Source of the DNA: Chara braunii
Lineage: Eukaryota > Streptophyta > Charophyceae > Charales > Characeae
Length of the DNA: 22,022 nucleotides
Assembly (NCBI GenBank): GCA_003427395.1
Contig: BFEA01000006.1
Span: 5,454,786-5,476,807, forward strand
Reading direction: 5' to 3'
The position numbers and the translations under genes are program-made. This document shows positions 1 to 10,017 of this stretch, one piece after another (the stretch's first letter is position 1; each line of letters opens with the position of its first letter). The notes under the pieces are model-generated. The model was not told the DNA's origin. It saw only the letters and a program-made list of their open reading frames with translations, and ran no database searches.

Positions 1-764
1 AGGGCGCACCTGTGTGTGTGTGCAGCAGGGGCAATTGCATGCCCCCAGTGCCTGCACAGACGTCGCTCATCCGCACATTGCACCATAAACCACGCATCGC
101 ACAGGTGCGCCGCAAGGATAATACGCAGTCATAAAAAAACTCCCTGATGAGCCATAACAGAAGAGAGAACGAACAAAACGAAGGGGAGGGAGAGGGAGGG
201 AGGGGGACGCTTGAGTTGAAACAGACGGTGAATAATGGTGGTAGCTCCAGGAGATCAGCTCAAGCGGGCACACTGCTGATAGAGAACAAAGCGGGGTTTG
301 GAAAATAGAAATGATACAGTTGCGAAAAAACAGAGGTCCGGCTAGCCATGTTACCAATAAAGGGCCTTCGACACGCATTAGTGGAACCCTTGGGAAGACT
401 ACCGATCCCTCCTGAATGGCATGAATAGAGACATCTGAGCAATCCACTTCACTCAGGAACTCGAAAAAATCAACCTGCTCACAACGACAGGTAAGAACCA
501 AAGTTAGCTGTGTCAATACAGTCGGAATTTTCCATGTGAAGCTAGTAGCCCTGTTGCTTAAAAGGTTCAAACTGTGAAGGCACACAGTATGCTTCGGGAT
601 TTCCATATGTCGTTCTTGTATTTCAGTTCCGTTTTCCTTCTCTTCATTATTTTACCTTTTCATTCCCTTTTCTTTTCCCTCTCTTGATGTTCTTTGCCAG
701 GGTAACAATTTCCAGCCCATTTGCTTGGACACCCACGATACACTATACTTTCGCACCAGGCTAA
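1..764. other. Left flank, no recognised gene
   Basis: This stretch lies outside the first retrotransposon. An open frame of 179 codons exists on the minus strand (67-606), but the translation is rich in Ser, Leu, Cys and Pro, has no motif I recognise, and partly overlaps a GA-rich run (about 178-208), so I do not call it a gene. A pyrimidine-rich stretch lies around 628-685. The sequence up to the LTR edge at 764 does not resemble the integrase-bearing sequence found on the other side of the element, which matters for how the element came to be here. Confidence 0.5.
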
Positions 765-1910
765 TGTTATGAACTTGGTTGTCTGACGATTTTTACCGCC
801 ACTCACACACAGACAATCTCATACACNNCCATNCATGCATAAGAGAAGGGGGAGAGGAGACAGAGTCCACACTGCACACAGATCAGAGTAGGCAGCGGAA
901 TACAGCTATGCACAGATGGGGAGAAGACACACAGTGTTTCTCCAGTGTTTCTCTCTCTCTGACAAACTCCCAACCACCAATCACAAGTAGAACCTGCAAG
1001 GATAACAATTGAAATTGCACTGATGATGAGCCAACTCAAACAATTATCGTAACAGAGTTTGTTCCAGTATCTTGCACTGATGATGAGCCAACTCAAACAA
1101 TTATCGTAATAGAGTTTGTTCCAGTATCTTGCCACTCTCAGAACTCACACCCCACTCTCTATCCTACACCCAGTTAGTAGCGCCACATCAGAATGGCCTC
1201 CCATGGGCCAGCGCCAACCACCCTGATGAAGAACAGGTCCTGCGATGAAGTCTTCAGTGCCGATGGACAACTCGGACGAAGGAACAGGCAGCTATGGCTG
1301 CCACCACCCATGAGTACACAGTGTAGAGCCTCGATGTAGCCCGGTCAGACGCAGATACCCCAGGGGTAGACGCGCGGAGGATGCCCCAGCTATTGCAGAC
1401 TCAGACTGGGCCGGCTATGGCTGCTGTCAACAGCGAGGTCTCAGGATGATGCCTGCAGACCGTCACCGCCACCAACTTGCTTGGCTTCTCCAACGCTGCT
1501 TCGCGAGAAATGAACTGCCAGAAGTCCTGAACCGATGGGCCTAACCTATCTATAGACTACACTAGACCTAGACCGGACTGACTGACCGGCCGGTACCGTT
1601 GCTGTTTCAGCCTCTCGGCCTCTACCGGACCCGGCTATAGGCAATAGGACCGTCTATCAGTATAGGCCACTTAGGGCCTTTCTGTCCTAGGGGTAGCCCG
1701 GGCCTGCTATACGCAGTTAGGGTAGCTGTAGGAATTCGAGTCCGTACTGGGCCTATTTTCCCCCGGATTTGCAGATATGTCCCTCACGAATTTCCTTACA
1801 GGTAGGTCTCTCGGTTAGCCCTCAGCCAAACAAAATTGTGAATCTAACCTACTGCTGTACTATACAGCCTCGCAGTCAGTCTCGGCAGTAGAAATCAGCA
1901 AGTCATTGCA
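765..1910 (-). repeat. 3' LTR of the minus-strand gypsy element
   Basis: This 1146-bp copy matches 8701-9737 nearly end to end. It is longer than its partner chiefly because of a 57-bp tandem duplication (1017-1130) and about 40 bp near 1798-1838 that the partner lacks. Scattered substitutions separate the two, so the insertion is not recent. Three ambiguous bases (827-828, 833) fall where the partner reads an ordinary sequence. It contains no gene; short open frames inside it are incidental. Confidence 0.93.
1017..1130. repeat. 57-bp tandem duplication inside the 3' LTR
   Basis: The unit beginning GCACTGATGATGAGCC occurs at 1017-1073 and again at 1074-1130, with a C/T difference between copies (cgtaacag against cgtaatag). 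The partner LTR has a single copy near 8940-8997, so the duplication arose in this LTR after insertion or was acquired by exchange with another copy. Confidence 0.9.
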
Positions 1911-1926
1911 GGCTTACCCTCCTCAG
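1911..1926 (-). promoter_or_regulatory. Polypurine tract of the minus-strand element
   Basis: Immediately inside the 3' LTR the minus strand reads CTGAGGAGGGTAAGCC, purine-rich and placed where plus-strand DNA synthesis is primed in LTR elements. The last bases before the LTR are not pure purine, so the tract is imperfect. The call rests mainly on position. Confidence 0.6.
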
Positions 1927-1943
1927 GAGCGAGGACCTCCGAG

Positions 1944-2158
1944 CTAGGGGTGTAGGCGAGGTGAAGGGCGAGGAAGGTTTCCATTCTGAGCCGCTTCATA
2001 TCGCAAGACAACTGACTTTGCTGTCTTGAAAAGTTCCCTTTTGTAGAACCATTTGTTCTCAGAAGGAGGCTGGAATGCGAACCTCACAAGATACTGCCGG
2101 TCGGGGCAGGTGCCCCACTCATCCTCAATCCATTCCACGTCATATCCCTTACCAGGAT
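1944..2158 (-). pseudogene. Chromodomain of the gypsy integrase (frameshifted tail)
   Basis: The minus-strand frame ending near 1944 encodes a chromodomain-like segment: an acidic beta-strand with VEWIEDEW, then YLVRF, then NKWFYKREL, matching the Y-L-V-K-W / W-E-P-x-x-N-L pattern of retroelement chromodomains with substitutions. It follows a Ser/Pro-containing linker. It lies one frame away from the preceding integrase C-terminal segment, the shift falling at about 2155-2165. In chromoviruses this domain directs integration to particular chromatin; some aromatic cage positions look altered here, as in the divergent group of retroelement chromodomains. The homologous segment of the second element is at 10850-11055. 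Confidence 0.75.
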
Positions 2159-2159
2159 C

Positions 2160-2400
2160 GGTGGACCAAACAGAGGGGGCCGGTCTGGGAATGCATCAGC
2201 TGGAGTGAAAGGTAACAGCTTGGATGCATGAAAGACCGGGTAGGTGCATAGATGCAGCGGGACGTCGATAACGTATGACGAACCGAAGCGATCAGCGCCC
2301 ACTGTATCTAGGACCTGCCATGGACCCAGGTAACGTGGCAACAGCTTGGGGGAGATATCCTCCTCCCTAGACAGCTCAAAACTGGCCACCCAGACATAGT
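2160..2400 (-). pseudogene. Integrase C-terminal domain (GPY/F-like region)
   Basis: The segment contains a FELSRE-like start, then RYLGPWQVLDTVG, which matches the GPY/F module of Ty3/gypsy integrases (GPW here), and PVFHASKLLPF, the usual HxSxL motif that precedes the chromodomain linker. It is in a different minus-strand frame from the catalytic core: the core's frame becomes nonsense after the RHRRPS stretch near 2395-2410. The two frames together cover the region expected after the catalytic core, so this is a single-indel break rather than a separate gene. Confidence 0.8.
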
Positions 2401-3288
2401 CACCAGTGCGGATGGGGAAGGCCGCCTGTGGCGATTCGCTTGTTCAACCATAGCCTTTTGGGCTTTGAACAAGTTCGCGCGGGCTCTTTCCACATCTAGA
2501 CGATAGCGTCTGGTGAAATCTGTTGTGCCTGGTGTCAGATCAGGCTTAGCCTTATCGATGATGTCATCGAGAGGCTGTCGTGGTTCACGTCCCCAGTGTA
2601 ACCAGTAGGGACTGAACCCTGTCGAGGAGTGGACAGACATGTTATACATGAGTTGTGCCCTAGCCAAGTGAAGATCCCAGTCCTGCTGATCCGGCGAGAT
2701 GACAGGACGCAGCAATTGGAATAAGACTTGGTTCATCACCTCAGCCTGACCATTGGCTTCAGGGTGATGACCAGAAGTCATGTCCAATCGTGAGTGCAGG
2801 TAATCCTTACAATAGGACTGCCACTCATCGCTGCAAAATATGGGATCTCTGTCGCTGACTATAGAAGCGGGCGGTCCATGGTGAGTGACCCACCTTTCAG
2901 AAAAGGCTGCTCTCACAGCCGGAACCCTAGCTACCTCTGGCAAGGGGATGAACTCTGCGTATTTGGAGAACCTGTCCACACAGACCATAACCTGACGCAT
3001 GCCACGAGGGGTGGTCTTGCCTAAATCTGTGAAATCTATCGCCACAGATTCAGCAGGGCCATCAGGTATGGGCAAAGGTTTGAGCAGTCCCAAAGGAGGT
3101 CTACGGTGGACCTTATTCCTTTGGCAGAGCTCACAGGTGTCCACATAGCGCAGCATATCACTCCGCATCTCCTTCCAGAAGAAGCGTTGCAACAGGGTTG
3201 CATAAGACTTTAGGAACCCAAAATGTCCACGGGCATCATGACACTCTGACATCAGCAGTGTCTGAGTCGCTGGTCCTGGGAAATGCAC
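2395..3288 (-). pseudogene. Integrase, zinc-binding domain and catalytic core
   Basis: Integrase joins the reverse-transcribed element DNA to the host chromosome. The open frame from 3288 has an HHCC zinc-binding region (His17, His22, Cys52, Cys55), then the catalytic triad: Asp85 in AIDFTDL, Asp146 in IVSDRD and Glu183 in QAEVMN. The motifs VDRFSKYAEF and SGHHPEANGQ are typical of Ty3/gypsy. The core looks intact as an open frame of about 300 codons. It is separated by one frameshift from RNase H upstream (about 3250-3290, where the frames overlap) and by another from its own C-terminal domain (about 2395). The first residues before the zinc motif are likely out of frame relative to the original polyprotein. 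Confidence 0.9.
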
Positions 3289-4706
3289 AAGCGTTCCTCA
3301 CCTCTGCTGTAAGTGTACAGCAGGTCTGAACTCAGAGCATAGCGTGGTTCCGAGTTAGGATCTGCTTGCAGATTCCTGACAATGGGTCTGAAAGTCTCAT
3401 CTTGAGGCAGTAGACGAGCAATGGTCTGACGGGTCTCCTCTCCAAAGGAGTGAGTAGAGGAGATCAACGCAAAAGAGTCAGGCCTACGACAGAGGGCATC
3501 TACTACCTTGTTGTAGCAACCCTTCTTATGCTTCAGTTCAAAGTCAAACATGTCAATGAACTGAATATACCGTGCCAACTTATCATTCAACTCTCCCTGG
3601 GACTTCATCCACTGCAGGGTGGAGTGATCTGAAAAGATCTTGAAGTGCCTTCCCAGGAGAAAGTGCTTCCAATGTTTTAGGGCACAGACAAGAGCATACA
3701 GCTCTTTCTCGTAGGTACAGTCCTGGAGCTTTTGAGTTTTGATCTTCTTACTCATAAACTCTACAGGCCGTACACCATTCCCATCATCCTGCTGAAGAAC
3801 TGCCCCAATGCCATACTGACTAGCGTCAGTGGTCAGGATAAATGGCAGAGTGGGGTCAGGTAACATCAACACTGGCGCACGAGTCAAGGCCTTCTTGAGT
3901 CGTGTGAAGGCCAACTGACAGTGGAGGGACCAAAGAAAGGGAGTATCTTTCTTTGTTAGGTTGGTCAGGGGTGCAACCACTGCACAAAAGTTCCTGACAA
4001 ACTTTCTGTAGTATGAGGCTAGACCCATGAAGGACCGGACATCCCTCACTGTCTGTGGCTGAGGCCACTCCTGAATAGCAGCAATCTTGGCTGCTTCAGG
4101 AGCCAGGCCATCTCCAAAGATTACATGACCCAGGGAGATGACGGAGGGAACTCCAAAAGAGGATTTCTCTCTATTGATCTTGTACTGGCTGTCGCGTAAT
4201 GACTGAAGAAACAAAGCCAAATGCTCTGCATGTTCCCTGACATTTTTGTTGAATACCAGGATATCATCCAGGTAGACAACCATAAACTTGTCCAGGTAAG
4301 GCCTGAAAATGCGGTGCATCTCTGTCTGGAAGGTGCCTGGGGCATTGCAAAGTCCAAATGGCATGACCAGGAACTCGTAGGTCCCATACCTGGTCTTGAA
4401 GGTTGTCTTGTAGACATCCTCCTCTACCATCTCAATCTGGTGGTAGCCAGATTTGAGATCGACTTTGCTGAACATTGTGCAGCCCTGCACCATATCCAGA
4501 AGGTCATCGATCCTAGGAAGTGGCTTTGTACTCTTCCTAGTGATCTTGTTGAGACCCCTGTAGTCAATGCACATTCTGAACTCGCCATTCCCTTTGGGCA
4601 CAAAGAGAACAGGTGCACCGAATTCATATGTGTTGGGTCTGATCCAGCCCTTGCTAGTCAGGGTCTCAAGCTGTCTTCTGAGCTCCTCAAGCTCAGCAGG
4701 GGACAT
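3252..4706 (-). pseudogene. Reverse transcriptase and RNase H of Ty3/gypsy pol
   Basis: This 484-codon open frame is the best preserved part of the element. Reverse transcriptase motifs include FRMCIDYRGLN, KVDLKSGYHQI (catalytic Asp83), FGLCNAP and YLDD at residues 145-148, so the polymerase site looks intact. A connection region leads to RNase H with TDAS (Asp294), YEKEL (Glu335), SDHSTLQW (Asp360) and VVDALCRR (Asp403), so all four metal-binding acidic residues are present. The apparent ATG start is internal: homologous sequence continues upstream at about 4707-4867 in another frame (EIQQVVDQYNDL...), so a frameshift near 4706-4730 created this start. The C-terminal end drifts out of frame just before integrase. 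Confidence 0.95.
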
Positions 4707-4867
4707 CCTGTAGATGCGGCCCTTGCTCCAGGCAGCAGCTCGATGTGATGCTTGGTTGGCCGGTTGGGTAATCCAAAGGGCTCCTGCATCAGATCATTAT
4801 ATTGATCTACCACCTGTTGTATCTCAGAAGGACAGGAAACAGGAAGAGCATCTGTTTGCTTGACCAA
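4707..4867 (-). pseudogene. Protease-to-RT linker segment, out of frame
   Basis: The minus strand encodes EIQQVVDQYNDLMQEPFGLP followed by PTKHHIELLPGA, which matches the conserved lead-in to gypsy reverse transcriptase (a short helix, then a His-x-Ile-x-Leu-x-P-G-type motif). It is in a different frame from the RT ORF. The region between here and the protease (about 4868-5020) shows no long frame and probably contains further indels. Confidence 0.7.
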
Positions 4868-5020
4868 AGCAATAAACAGATGCTCGTGGTGGTACTGGCG
4901 TGAGAGAGCATGAAACTCCCTCGCTCACAAGCAGTAGCAAGATGTCTTAGGGTGGTGATCAGCAACAACCATGCATGGCTGATACACCCCCTGGCTATTA
5001 GGTAACTCAACCTTTGGGAT

Positions 5021-5479
5021 CTACCAGTCGATCCTTGGGTTGACTGCCTTCAGCCACTGCATCGAGAATACCAAGTCAAAGGGTAGCTCAGGGAAGATGT
5101 AGAAGTTCAGACTGTGTCTGACTTCTCCAGCACTATCGAAGGTCACAGGGATACCCTTGACCTTCTCCCTGATGTTGAGCATTGTAGAGTCACCAATCCT
5201 CACCAGCAGCGGTTGCTGCAGCTGCTGAACTTTCATGCCCGGATGCAGCTTTTTAACTGCACTGGGAGATATGAAGTTCCTGGTGGCTCCACAGTCCGAT
5301 AGCCCAGTGATCCTGGTGCAGTTGATCAGGGGCCGAAGTAAGATGAGATCAAACTTGCTCTTTTTCTGTTCCTTCAGATGAAGGAAGAAGGCAGCAAGTG
5401 ACTGAAGATCATCTTGCCCCGGGTCCTGATCCGGGTCAGGATCCTCATAACAGAAGGATGCTGCCCGCGCAGTCCCCAA
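5021..5479 (-). pseudogene. Retroviral-type aspartic protease of gypsy pol
   Basis: The protease releases the individual proteins from the gag-pol polyprotein. Residues 60-70 read LSDCGATRNFI, corresponding to the family's D-S/T-G-A-T-x-N-F-I active-site loop, but the residue after the catalytic Asp62 is Cys instead of Ser or Thr. A second family motif, FDLVFSMQWL, matches the usual (Y/F)DLILGMDWL with several changes. An acidic Asp-rich stretch (residues 12-24) precedes the domain. The frame ends at a stop immediately after NPRIDW. Altered active-site and ILG-type residues suggest decay. Confidence 0.8.
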
Positions 5480-5584
5480 ACAAACATTGTCACATATAGT
5501 CTCAACTGAAACAGCTGCAGATTCACCTACCTGAGTAGCTGAAGGTGCAGCCCTGGGGGGAACTACAGTCCCCAGGGTCTGTTT

Positions 5585-5660
5585 CAGTTTTTTGATTGAC
5601 CAGGGTCTGGCATGTAAGGGCAGTCCCTTAGGAAATGTTGTCCCTCACACCTCAGGCGGA
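5585..5660 (-). pseudogene. Possible decayed zinc-knuckle remnant at gag end
   Basis: One minus-strand frame reads C-E-G-Q-H-F-L-R-D-C-P with Cys codons at 5647-5649 and 5620-5622 and His at 5635-5637. It resembles the second half of a CCHC nucleocapsid knuckle (C-x4-H-x4-C) with one residue missing and no recognisable first Cys. Position between gag and protease is right for a knuckle. The match is short and the frame stops soon after, so this is tentative. Confidence 0.35.
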
Positions 5661-5886
5661 CCCCTCGCTCCTTTCTTCTTCTCCAGACTCCCTCCTGGAT
5701 CTTGAGGTCATGCCAGGGGAGTGTGGTTGGGTTGAGAGGGTCAGCTGGCATCCGGACGTCTTTGGGCAGATTAGGGCGCTAAGGAAGAGGAAGGTCGATG
5801 TCCCTTTTCCTTCCCCTTGGCACTGGCTGAGGCTATGGTGGGGGAAAATTTCTTCTGCTGCTGCAGAACCCCCAAAACAGCCTGAG

Positions 5887-6480
5887 TCAGGGCTGCTGCA
5901 ACATCTGTCTCAGCAGCAGATCCAGTCCCAGTTGAAGGTGCATCAGCCTAGGAATCTGAATCTGATCCTGATGCAGACCCCGCATGAGTGAAGGTTGCCT
6001 TTCCCTTTCTGCCACCTCTAGGGAAGGCACCTTTCCTTCTGTCAGAGGATGGGGCCTGGACATGAAGCTTTGCCTCCATGTCCAGGGCTGCGCGGCCAAA
6101 GGACCTCCAGTCCTTTTGCCCAGCGTTGTACAATGCAACAACAAACTTGTCAGGCGCTGCCCTGCAGAAGTTGGTCAGCAAATCATCAATTGACATGACC
6201 AACCCAAGGGTGGAGGTTAGTTGCTCGAATTCTGCAAACAAGGCCTGCAGGGTGCCGTGTATCGCTACTGTCCCAGGCGAGCAATCCTGTCAGCAGCCTT
6301 TCGGGCCCGCTCCTTGTCTGCAAATCGGTCCTCCAGGGCCTGCAAAAGTTTGCCCACCCAAGCCCAAATGCCCAGTCCTCCATGGACTGCTGCAGACTGC
6401 TGGAGGTGGAGGTGGCCCACTTCAATGCAGGTCCCTCCAGCAGTCCCAGAACAGTCGCCACCTTGGTCTGTTATGCACAA
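5887..6480 (-). pseudogene. Gag capsid-like region in several frames
   Basis: Three minus-strand frames each hold part of what looks like one gag coding region: ATVLGLLEGPALKWATS around 6410-6460, LLQALEDRFADKERARKAAD around 6270-6350, and EFEQLTSTLGLVMSIDDLLT plus a following helix-rich stretch at about 6050-6235. The ALKWA and LxxRFxD patterns are typical of the retrotransposon gag capsid family. At least two frameshifts separate the pieces. A basic, Ser/Asp-rich tail (about 5948-6050) follows. Confidence 0.7.
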
Positions 6481-7142
6481 ACAAAGCCCCTCAAATAGGC
6501 TTTGGTCCCAGCAGCCCAGTCCCCAACATCGGTCTTGGGGTCATCACCCCTGAACTTGTTGGGAGCAGGGATCTTGGGACCTCTTTGATCTCCTGCAGTT
6601 ACAGCAGCATAGGTGGCTTTGCCTGAGGCTTTTTGGGAATGAGATGGTGACCGGGAAGAATGTGCTGAACCAGGGGGAGTTGAAGGACTTGAAGAAGGAG
6701 GAGAAGGTTTGGGTTTCCGTAGAGGGAGCTGAGGGGCAATCAGCTTGGCGGCTGACAACTGAGAAATCAAGTTCTGAATCGCATCCAAAATCTTTGACTG
6801 TTGAGCTACCAGGTCGTCAACCCGCCGCTCCAAACGCTCAAAACGGTCGTCCCAGTTTGTGAAGTGGGAACTGGTGATCTTGTACTCCAGGATGATCATC
6901 TCTGTCAGGTGTTTAGTCACCTGTGCACAACGCTCATCGGAGAGCACCTTGTCTAGCTGCTGCAACAGATATTCCCTTTTGGAATAATCTGTTGCAGCTT
7001 CTAGCTCAGCTGCCTCCTGACGTTCCAATTCTGCAAGAGGGTCCTGTTGTCACCTCAGCTGCTCTTGCAACTCCTCCTGCTGAGTAGCATTCAGAGGTGG
7101 AAAAGGAGTGGAGGTTGAAGGTTGTTGACCTTCCACCTTCAT
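6471..7142 (-). pseudogene. Gag N-terminal region with coiled coil
   Basis: The minus-strand frame has an alpha-helical start rich in Glu, Gln and Leu, a heptad-like stretch FERLERRVDDLVAQQSKIL that predicts a coiled coil, a Pro/Ser-rich linker, then PNKFRGDDPKTDVGDW, the usual lead-in to the gag capsid domain. The same frame continues upstream of 7028 through an in-frame TGA stop (plus-strand tca at 7050-7052) to an ATG at 7140-7142, a plausible original start. Downstream it breaks near 6475. Function by family: particle formation and RNA packaging. Confidence 0.7.
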
Positions 7143-8686
7143 CACAACTTCCACCTGTGGCTGCTGCTGAGCCCCATGGTCCTGTTTCAAAATAATAAAA
7201 CAAAAACAGCAACCTGAGTTTGCAGCGATGATCAGATTCCTTCAGACACCCCGGAATCGCTGCGGAACTCAGACACTGGAACAGGTGGGTGTATAGGCAA
7301 TCACCGGTTTGGGTTGGAAGGTGTCTCTGGGGTCAGGTGTCAGACAGACTGTAAGTCCAGCAAAATCATACACACGATTTCCTTTTACTGACCCTGCACC
7401 ACACTGGAGCTAATAGAGTCACTCCACTACTCTTCCAGAGACCCACTATATTTCCAGAGCCCACTAGAAAATAAGTGTACTAAGTGAGAATGATAGAATG
7501 TGGTTAGTACAGACAAAAGAGGTCAACCAGTTCAAGCGATTTAGACAGATACCCTGTATCCTGACTCAGACTCTAATTTGGACCCTGTTGACTCTGGCGG
7601 CCATACCCTAGGGTATGGCGAAGTATAGTATTCAATGTACCCAGTGAAGTACTGGAAATCCAATCATGCGATTCTGCAGTATTGCCTATTTTCAATTTGC
7701 GATTGACTGGGGACGTACAGATTTGAATTCTAGCGGACAGAATTGAAGTTATGACTGACCCTTATTAGCACAAGCTATAAATAGACTCAACGCAAAACTG
7801 GAATTCACATTATCACTACCTTTCTAGTGCAGAATTCACAATTTGAGCATCCCAGAATAATCGCAATGCATTAGAGCAGTCACATAACAATTTGGATCAG
7901 AAAGAGTCAATAGAGGGTTAGAAATGAGCAGAGAGAGGTAGGGGAGAGATGGCTATGGTTGTCATGCAATCTGCGATTTTCACATCCAGTCACTGACAGA
8001 CAGATAGACCATTATAATTGACTAATCTAATCCTATCTAGATCGCTATGCAGGTAGGTGCATGGAACGGATTCACTTTCAAAGAGTATCGCAGGTGTTGA
8101 TGAAGATCTGGCTATGGCAGATGATGACCCTTATCTCGCCAATCTCTTCCAGATATCCCTCCTGAGAATCCCACGCACAAAACTGCTCCAAACTTGTTGA
8201 TCCTCCTCAGGATCCTGTAGCGCTTCACTCCCTCAACCAAGATCCCTCCAGATAGCCAACAGGAAAATATCTCGCCACAGTGCCTGGTAGCCACTGATGC
8301 TAAAAATAGCCCCAGATGGGGTTATTTCTTCAGGAGATTGATATAGTGTGTCAATCTCCTTCAGCGCTACCCAGGGATGATGCCGCTCAAGGTTTCCTGA
8401 TGTCTTTAGAGGTAGTTTCGCCACTCTGGGGTACCTCGCAATACCACCCTCACGGTTGGCTATGGCGAATTAGCCCTGTACTCGCCGCTTCATGACAAGC
8501 GCCCTGACAGGCTCAGTGCGCTTGCTCAGTGCATTCACTAAACACTTGAATCCACCGCTGAAAGTCTTCTTCCCTGCTGACTCAGTACTGGGGAAGATGA
8601 ATCGCCATGAAACTCTCGCCAGTAGATCGCCAGATAAAGAAGATGCCTCAGTGCGCTCAACCCTCATTGTCCCAATTTTGATCCCA
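7143..8686 (-). other. Leader between primer site and gag
   Basis: About 1.5 kb between the primer site and gag holds no frame that I can assign. Such long leaders are common in plant gypsy elements. On the minus strand a CAG|GACCATGG context (about 7173-7184) could be a splice acceptor just before gag, which would allow a spliced gag message; this is only a motif match. Nothing else is recognised. Confidence 0.6.
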
Positions 8687-8698
8687 ACTCCGATACCA
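8687..8698 (-). promoter_or_regulatory. Primer binding site, initiator-Met tRNA type
   Basis: Two bases inside the 5' LTR the minus strand reads TGGTATCGGAGT. The standard plant primer site complementary to the 3' end of initiator methionine tRNA is TGGTATCAGAGC, so 10 of 12 bases agree. This is where minus-strand DNA synthesis starts. It also fixes the element's orientation: the LTR at 8701-9737 is the 5' LTR. Confidence 0.85.
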
Positions 8699-8700
8699 AC

Positions 8701-9737
8701 TGTTATGAACTTGGTTGTCTGACGATTTTACCGCCACTCACACACAGACAATCTCATACACGCCCATATATGCATAAGAGAAGGGGGAGAGGAGACAGAG
8801 TCCACACTGCACACAAATCAGAGTAGGTAGCGGAATACAGCTATGCACAGAAGGGGAGAAGACACATAGTGTTTCTCTCTCACTGACAAACTCCCAACAA
8901 CCAATCACAAGTAGAACCTGAAAGGATAACAATTGAAATTGCACTGATGATGAGCCAACTCAAACAATTATCGTAACAGAGTTTGTTCCAGTATCTCGCC
9001 ACTCTCAGAACTCACACCAAACTCTCTATCCTACACCCAGTTAGTAGCGCCACATCAGAATGGCCTCCCAGAGGCCAGCGCCAACCACCCCGATGAAGAA
9101 CAGGTCTTGCGATGAAGTCTTCAGCGCCAATGGACAACTCGGACGAAGGAACAGGCAGCTATGGCTGCCACCACCCACGAGTACACAGTGTAGAGCCTCG
9201 ATGTAGCCCGGCCAGACGCAGATACCCCAACGGTAGATGCGTTGAGGATGCCCCAGCTACGGCAGACTCAGAGTGGGCCGAGTATGGCTGCTATCAACAT
9301 CGAGGTCTCAAGATGCTGCCTGCAGACCGTCACCGCCACCAACTTGCTTGGCTTCTCCAACGCTGCTTCGCGAGAAATAAACTGCCAAAAGTCCTGAACC
9401 AATGGGCCTAACCTATCTATAGACTACACTAGACCTAGACCAGACTGACTGACCGACCGGTACCGTTGCTGTTTCAGCCTCTCGGCCTCTACCGGACCCG
9501 GCTATAGGCTATAGGACCGTCTATCAGTATACGCCACTTAGGGCCTGTTTGTCCTAGGGGTAGCCCGGGCCTGCTATACGCAGTTAGGGTAGCTGTAGGA
9601 ATTCGAGTTAGTAATGGGCCTATTTTTCCTCGGATTTGCAGATATGTCCCCCACGAATTCCCTTGCGAATCTAACCTACTGCTGTACTATACAGCCTTGC
9701 AGTCAGTCTCAGCAGTAGAAATCAGCAAGTCATTGCA
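8701..9737 (-). repeat. 5' LTR of the minus-strand gypsy element
   Basis: This 1037-bp direct repeat of 765-1910 runs on the plus strand from TGTTATGAAC to GTCATTGCA. It has one copy of the 57-bp unit duplicated in the other LTR. It lacks about 40 bp found at 1798-1838 there, so here ACGAATTCCC runs directly into TTGCGAATC. The element promoter would lie here, firing leftward; I see no convincing TATA box. Confidence 0.93.
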
Positions 9738-9840
9738 CTGACACACGACGACGCACCCACATTCAAGCACAAGTGAGACCAAACTTGAGGATCGTCTCCA
9801 CCAATCAACTCAGTTACACTAAACTGTCTTTGTACAAGAG

Positions 9841-9935
9841 GTGCAACTATGGCCGCCAACAAGCTCTCTTAGGTATGGTTGCTCTCCCTCAACCACCCTC
9901 TCTCTGCGTCCAAGGTCTCACATCTCTCTGAATAC

Positions 9936-9938
<3 letters not shown>
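9841..9938 (+). pseudogene. Possible integrase stretch before the TG repeat
   Basis: One frame reads QQALLGMVALPQPP and the next LRPRSHISLNT. Together they resemble the gypsy integrase stretch LLxLLQPLPIP...RPWxHISxDF that contains the first catalytic Asp, with a frameshift between. If this is right, the first catalytic Asp has become Asn just before the TG repeat. The match is weak and rests on about 20 residues. Confidence 0.4.

Positions 9939-10014
<76 letters not shown>
9939..10014. repeat. (TG)38 microsatellite inside the integrase
   Basis: An uninterrupted 76-nt TG run occupies the place where about 15 codons linking the first catalytic aspartate to the VIIDRFTKYA motif should be. Left of it the sequence resembles the integrase lead-in; right of it the integrase core begins at once. 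The open frame through the repeat encodes alternating Cys-Val and is an artefact of the repeat. Confidence 0.95.

Positions 10015-10017
<3 letters not shown>

Larger units (their letters stand above)
765..9737 (-). mobile_element. Ty3/gypsy chromovirus-like LTR retrotransposon, degenerate
   Basis: Two direct repeats that begin TGTTATGAAC and end GTCATTGCA on the plus strand bound the element; read on the minus strand each LTR is TG...CA. Between them, on the minus strand and in the order expected for Ty3/gypsy, lie a primer binding site, leader, gag, aspartic protease, reverse transcriptase plus RNase H, integrase and a chromodomain, then a polypurine tract. Integrase after RNase H defines Ty3/gypsy rather than copia, and the C-terminal chromodomain places it among chromoviruses. 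All coding segments are broken by frameshifts or stops, so this copy is not autonomous. The expected 5-bp target duplication is absent: GCTAA at 760-764 against CTGAC at 9738-9742. Confidence 0.95.

Noticed and set aside
67-606. 179-codon minus-strand frame in the left flank
   Set aside because: No recognisable motif and it includes a GA-rich low-complexity stretch. It may be chance.
1017-1130. Hammerhead ribozyme from the CTGATGA motif in the LTR
   Set aside because: CTGATGA is present, but no matching GAAA core or stem arrangement follows.
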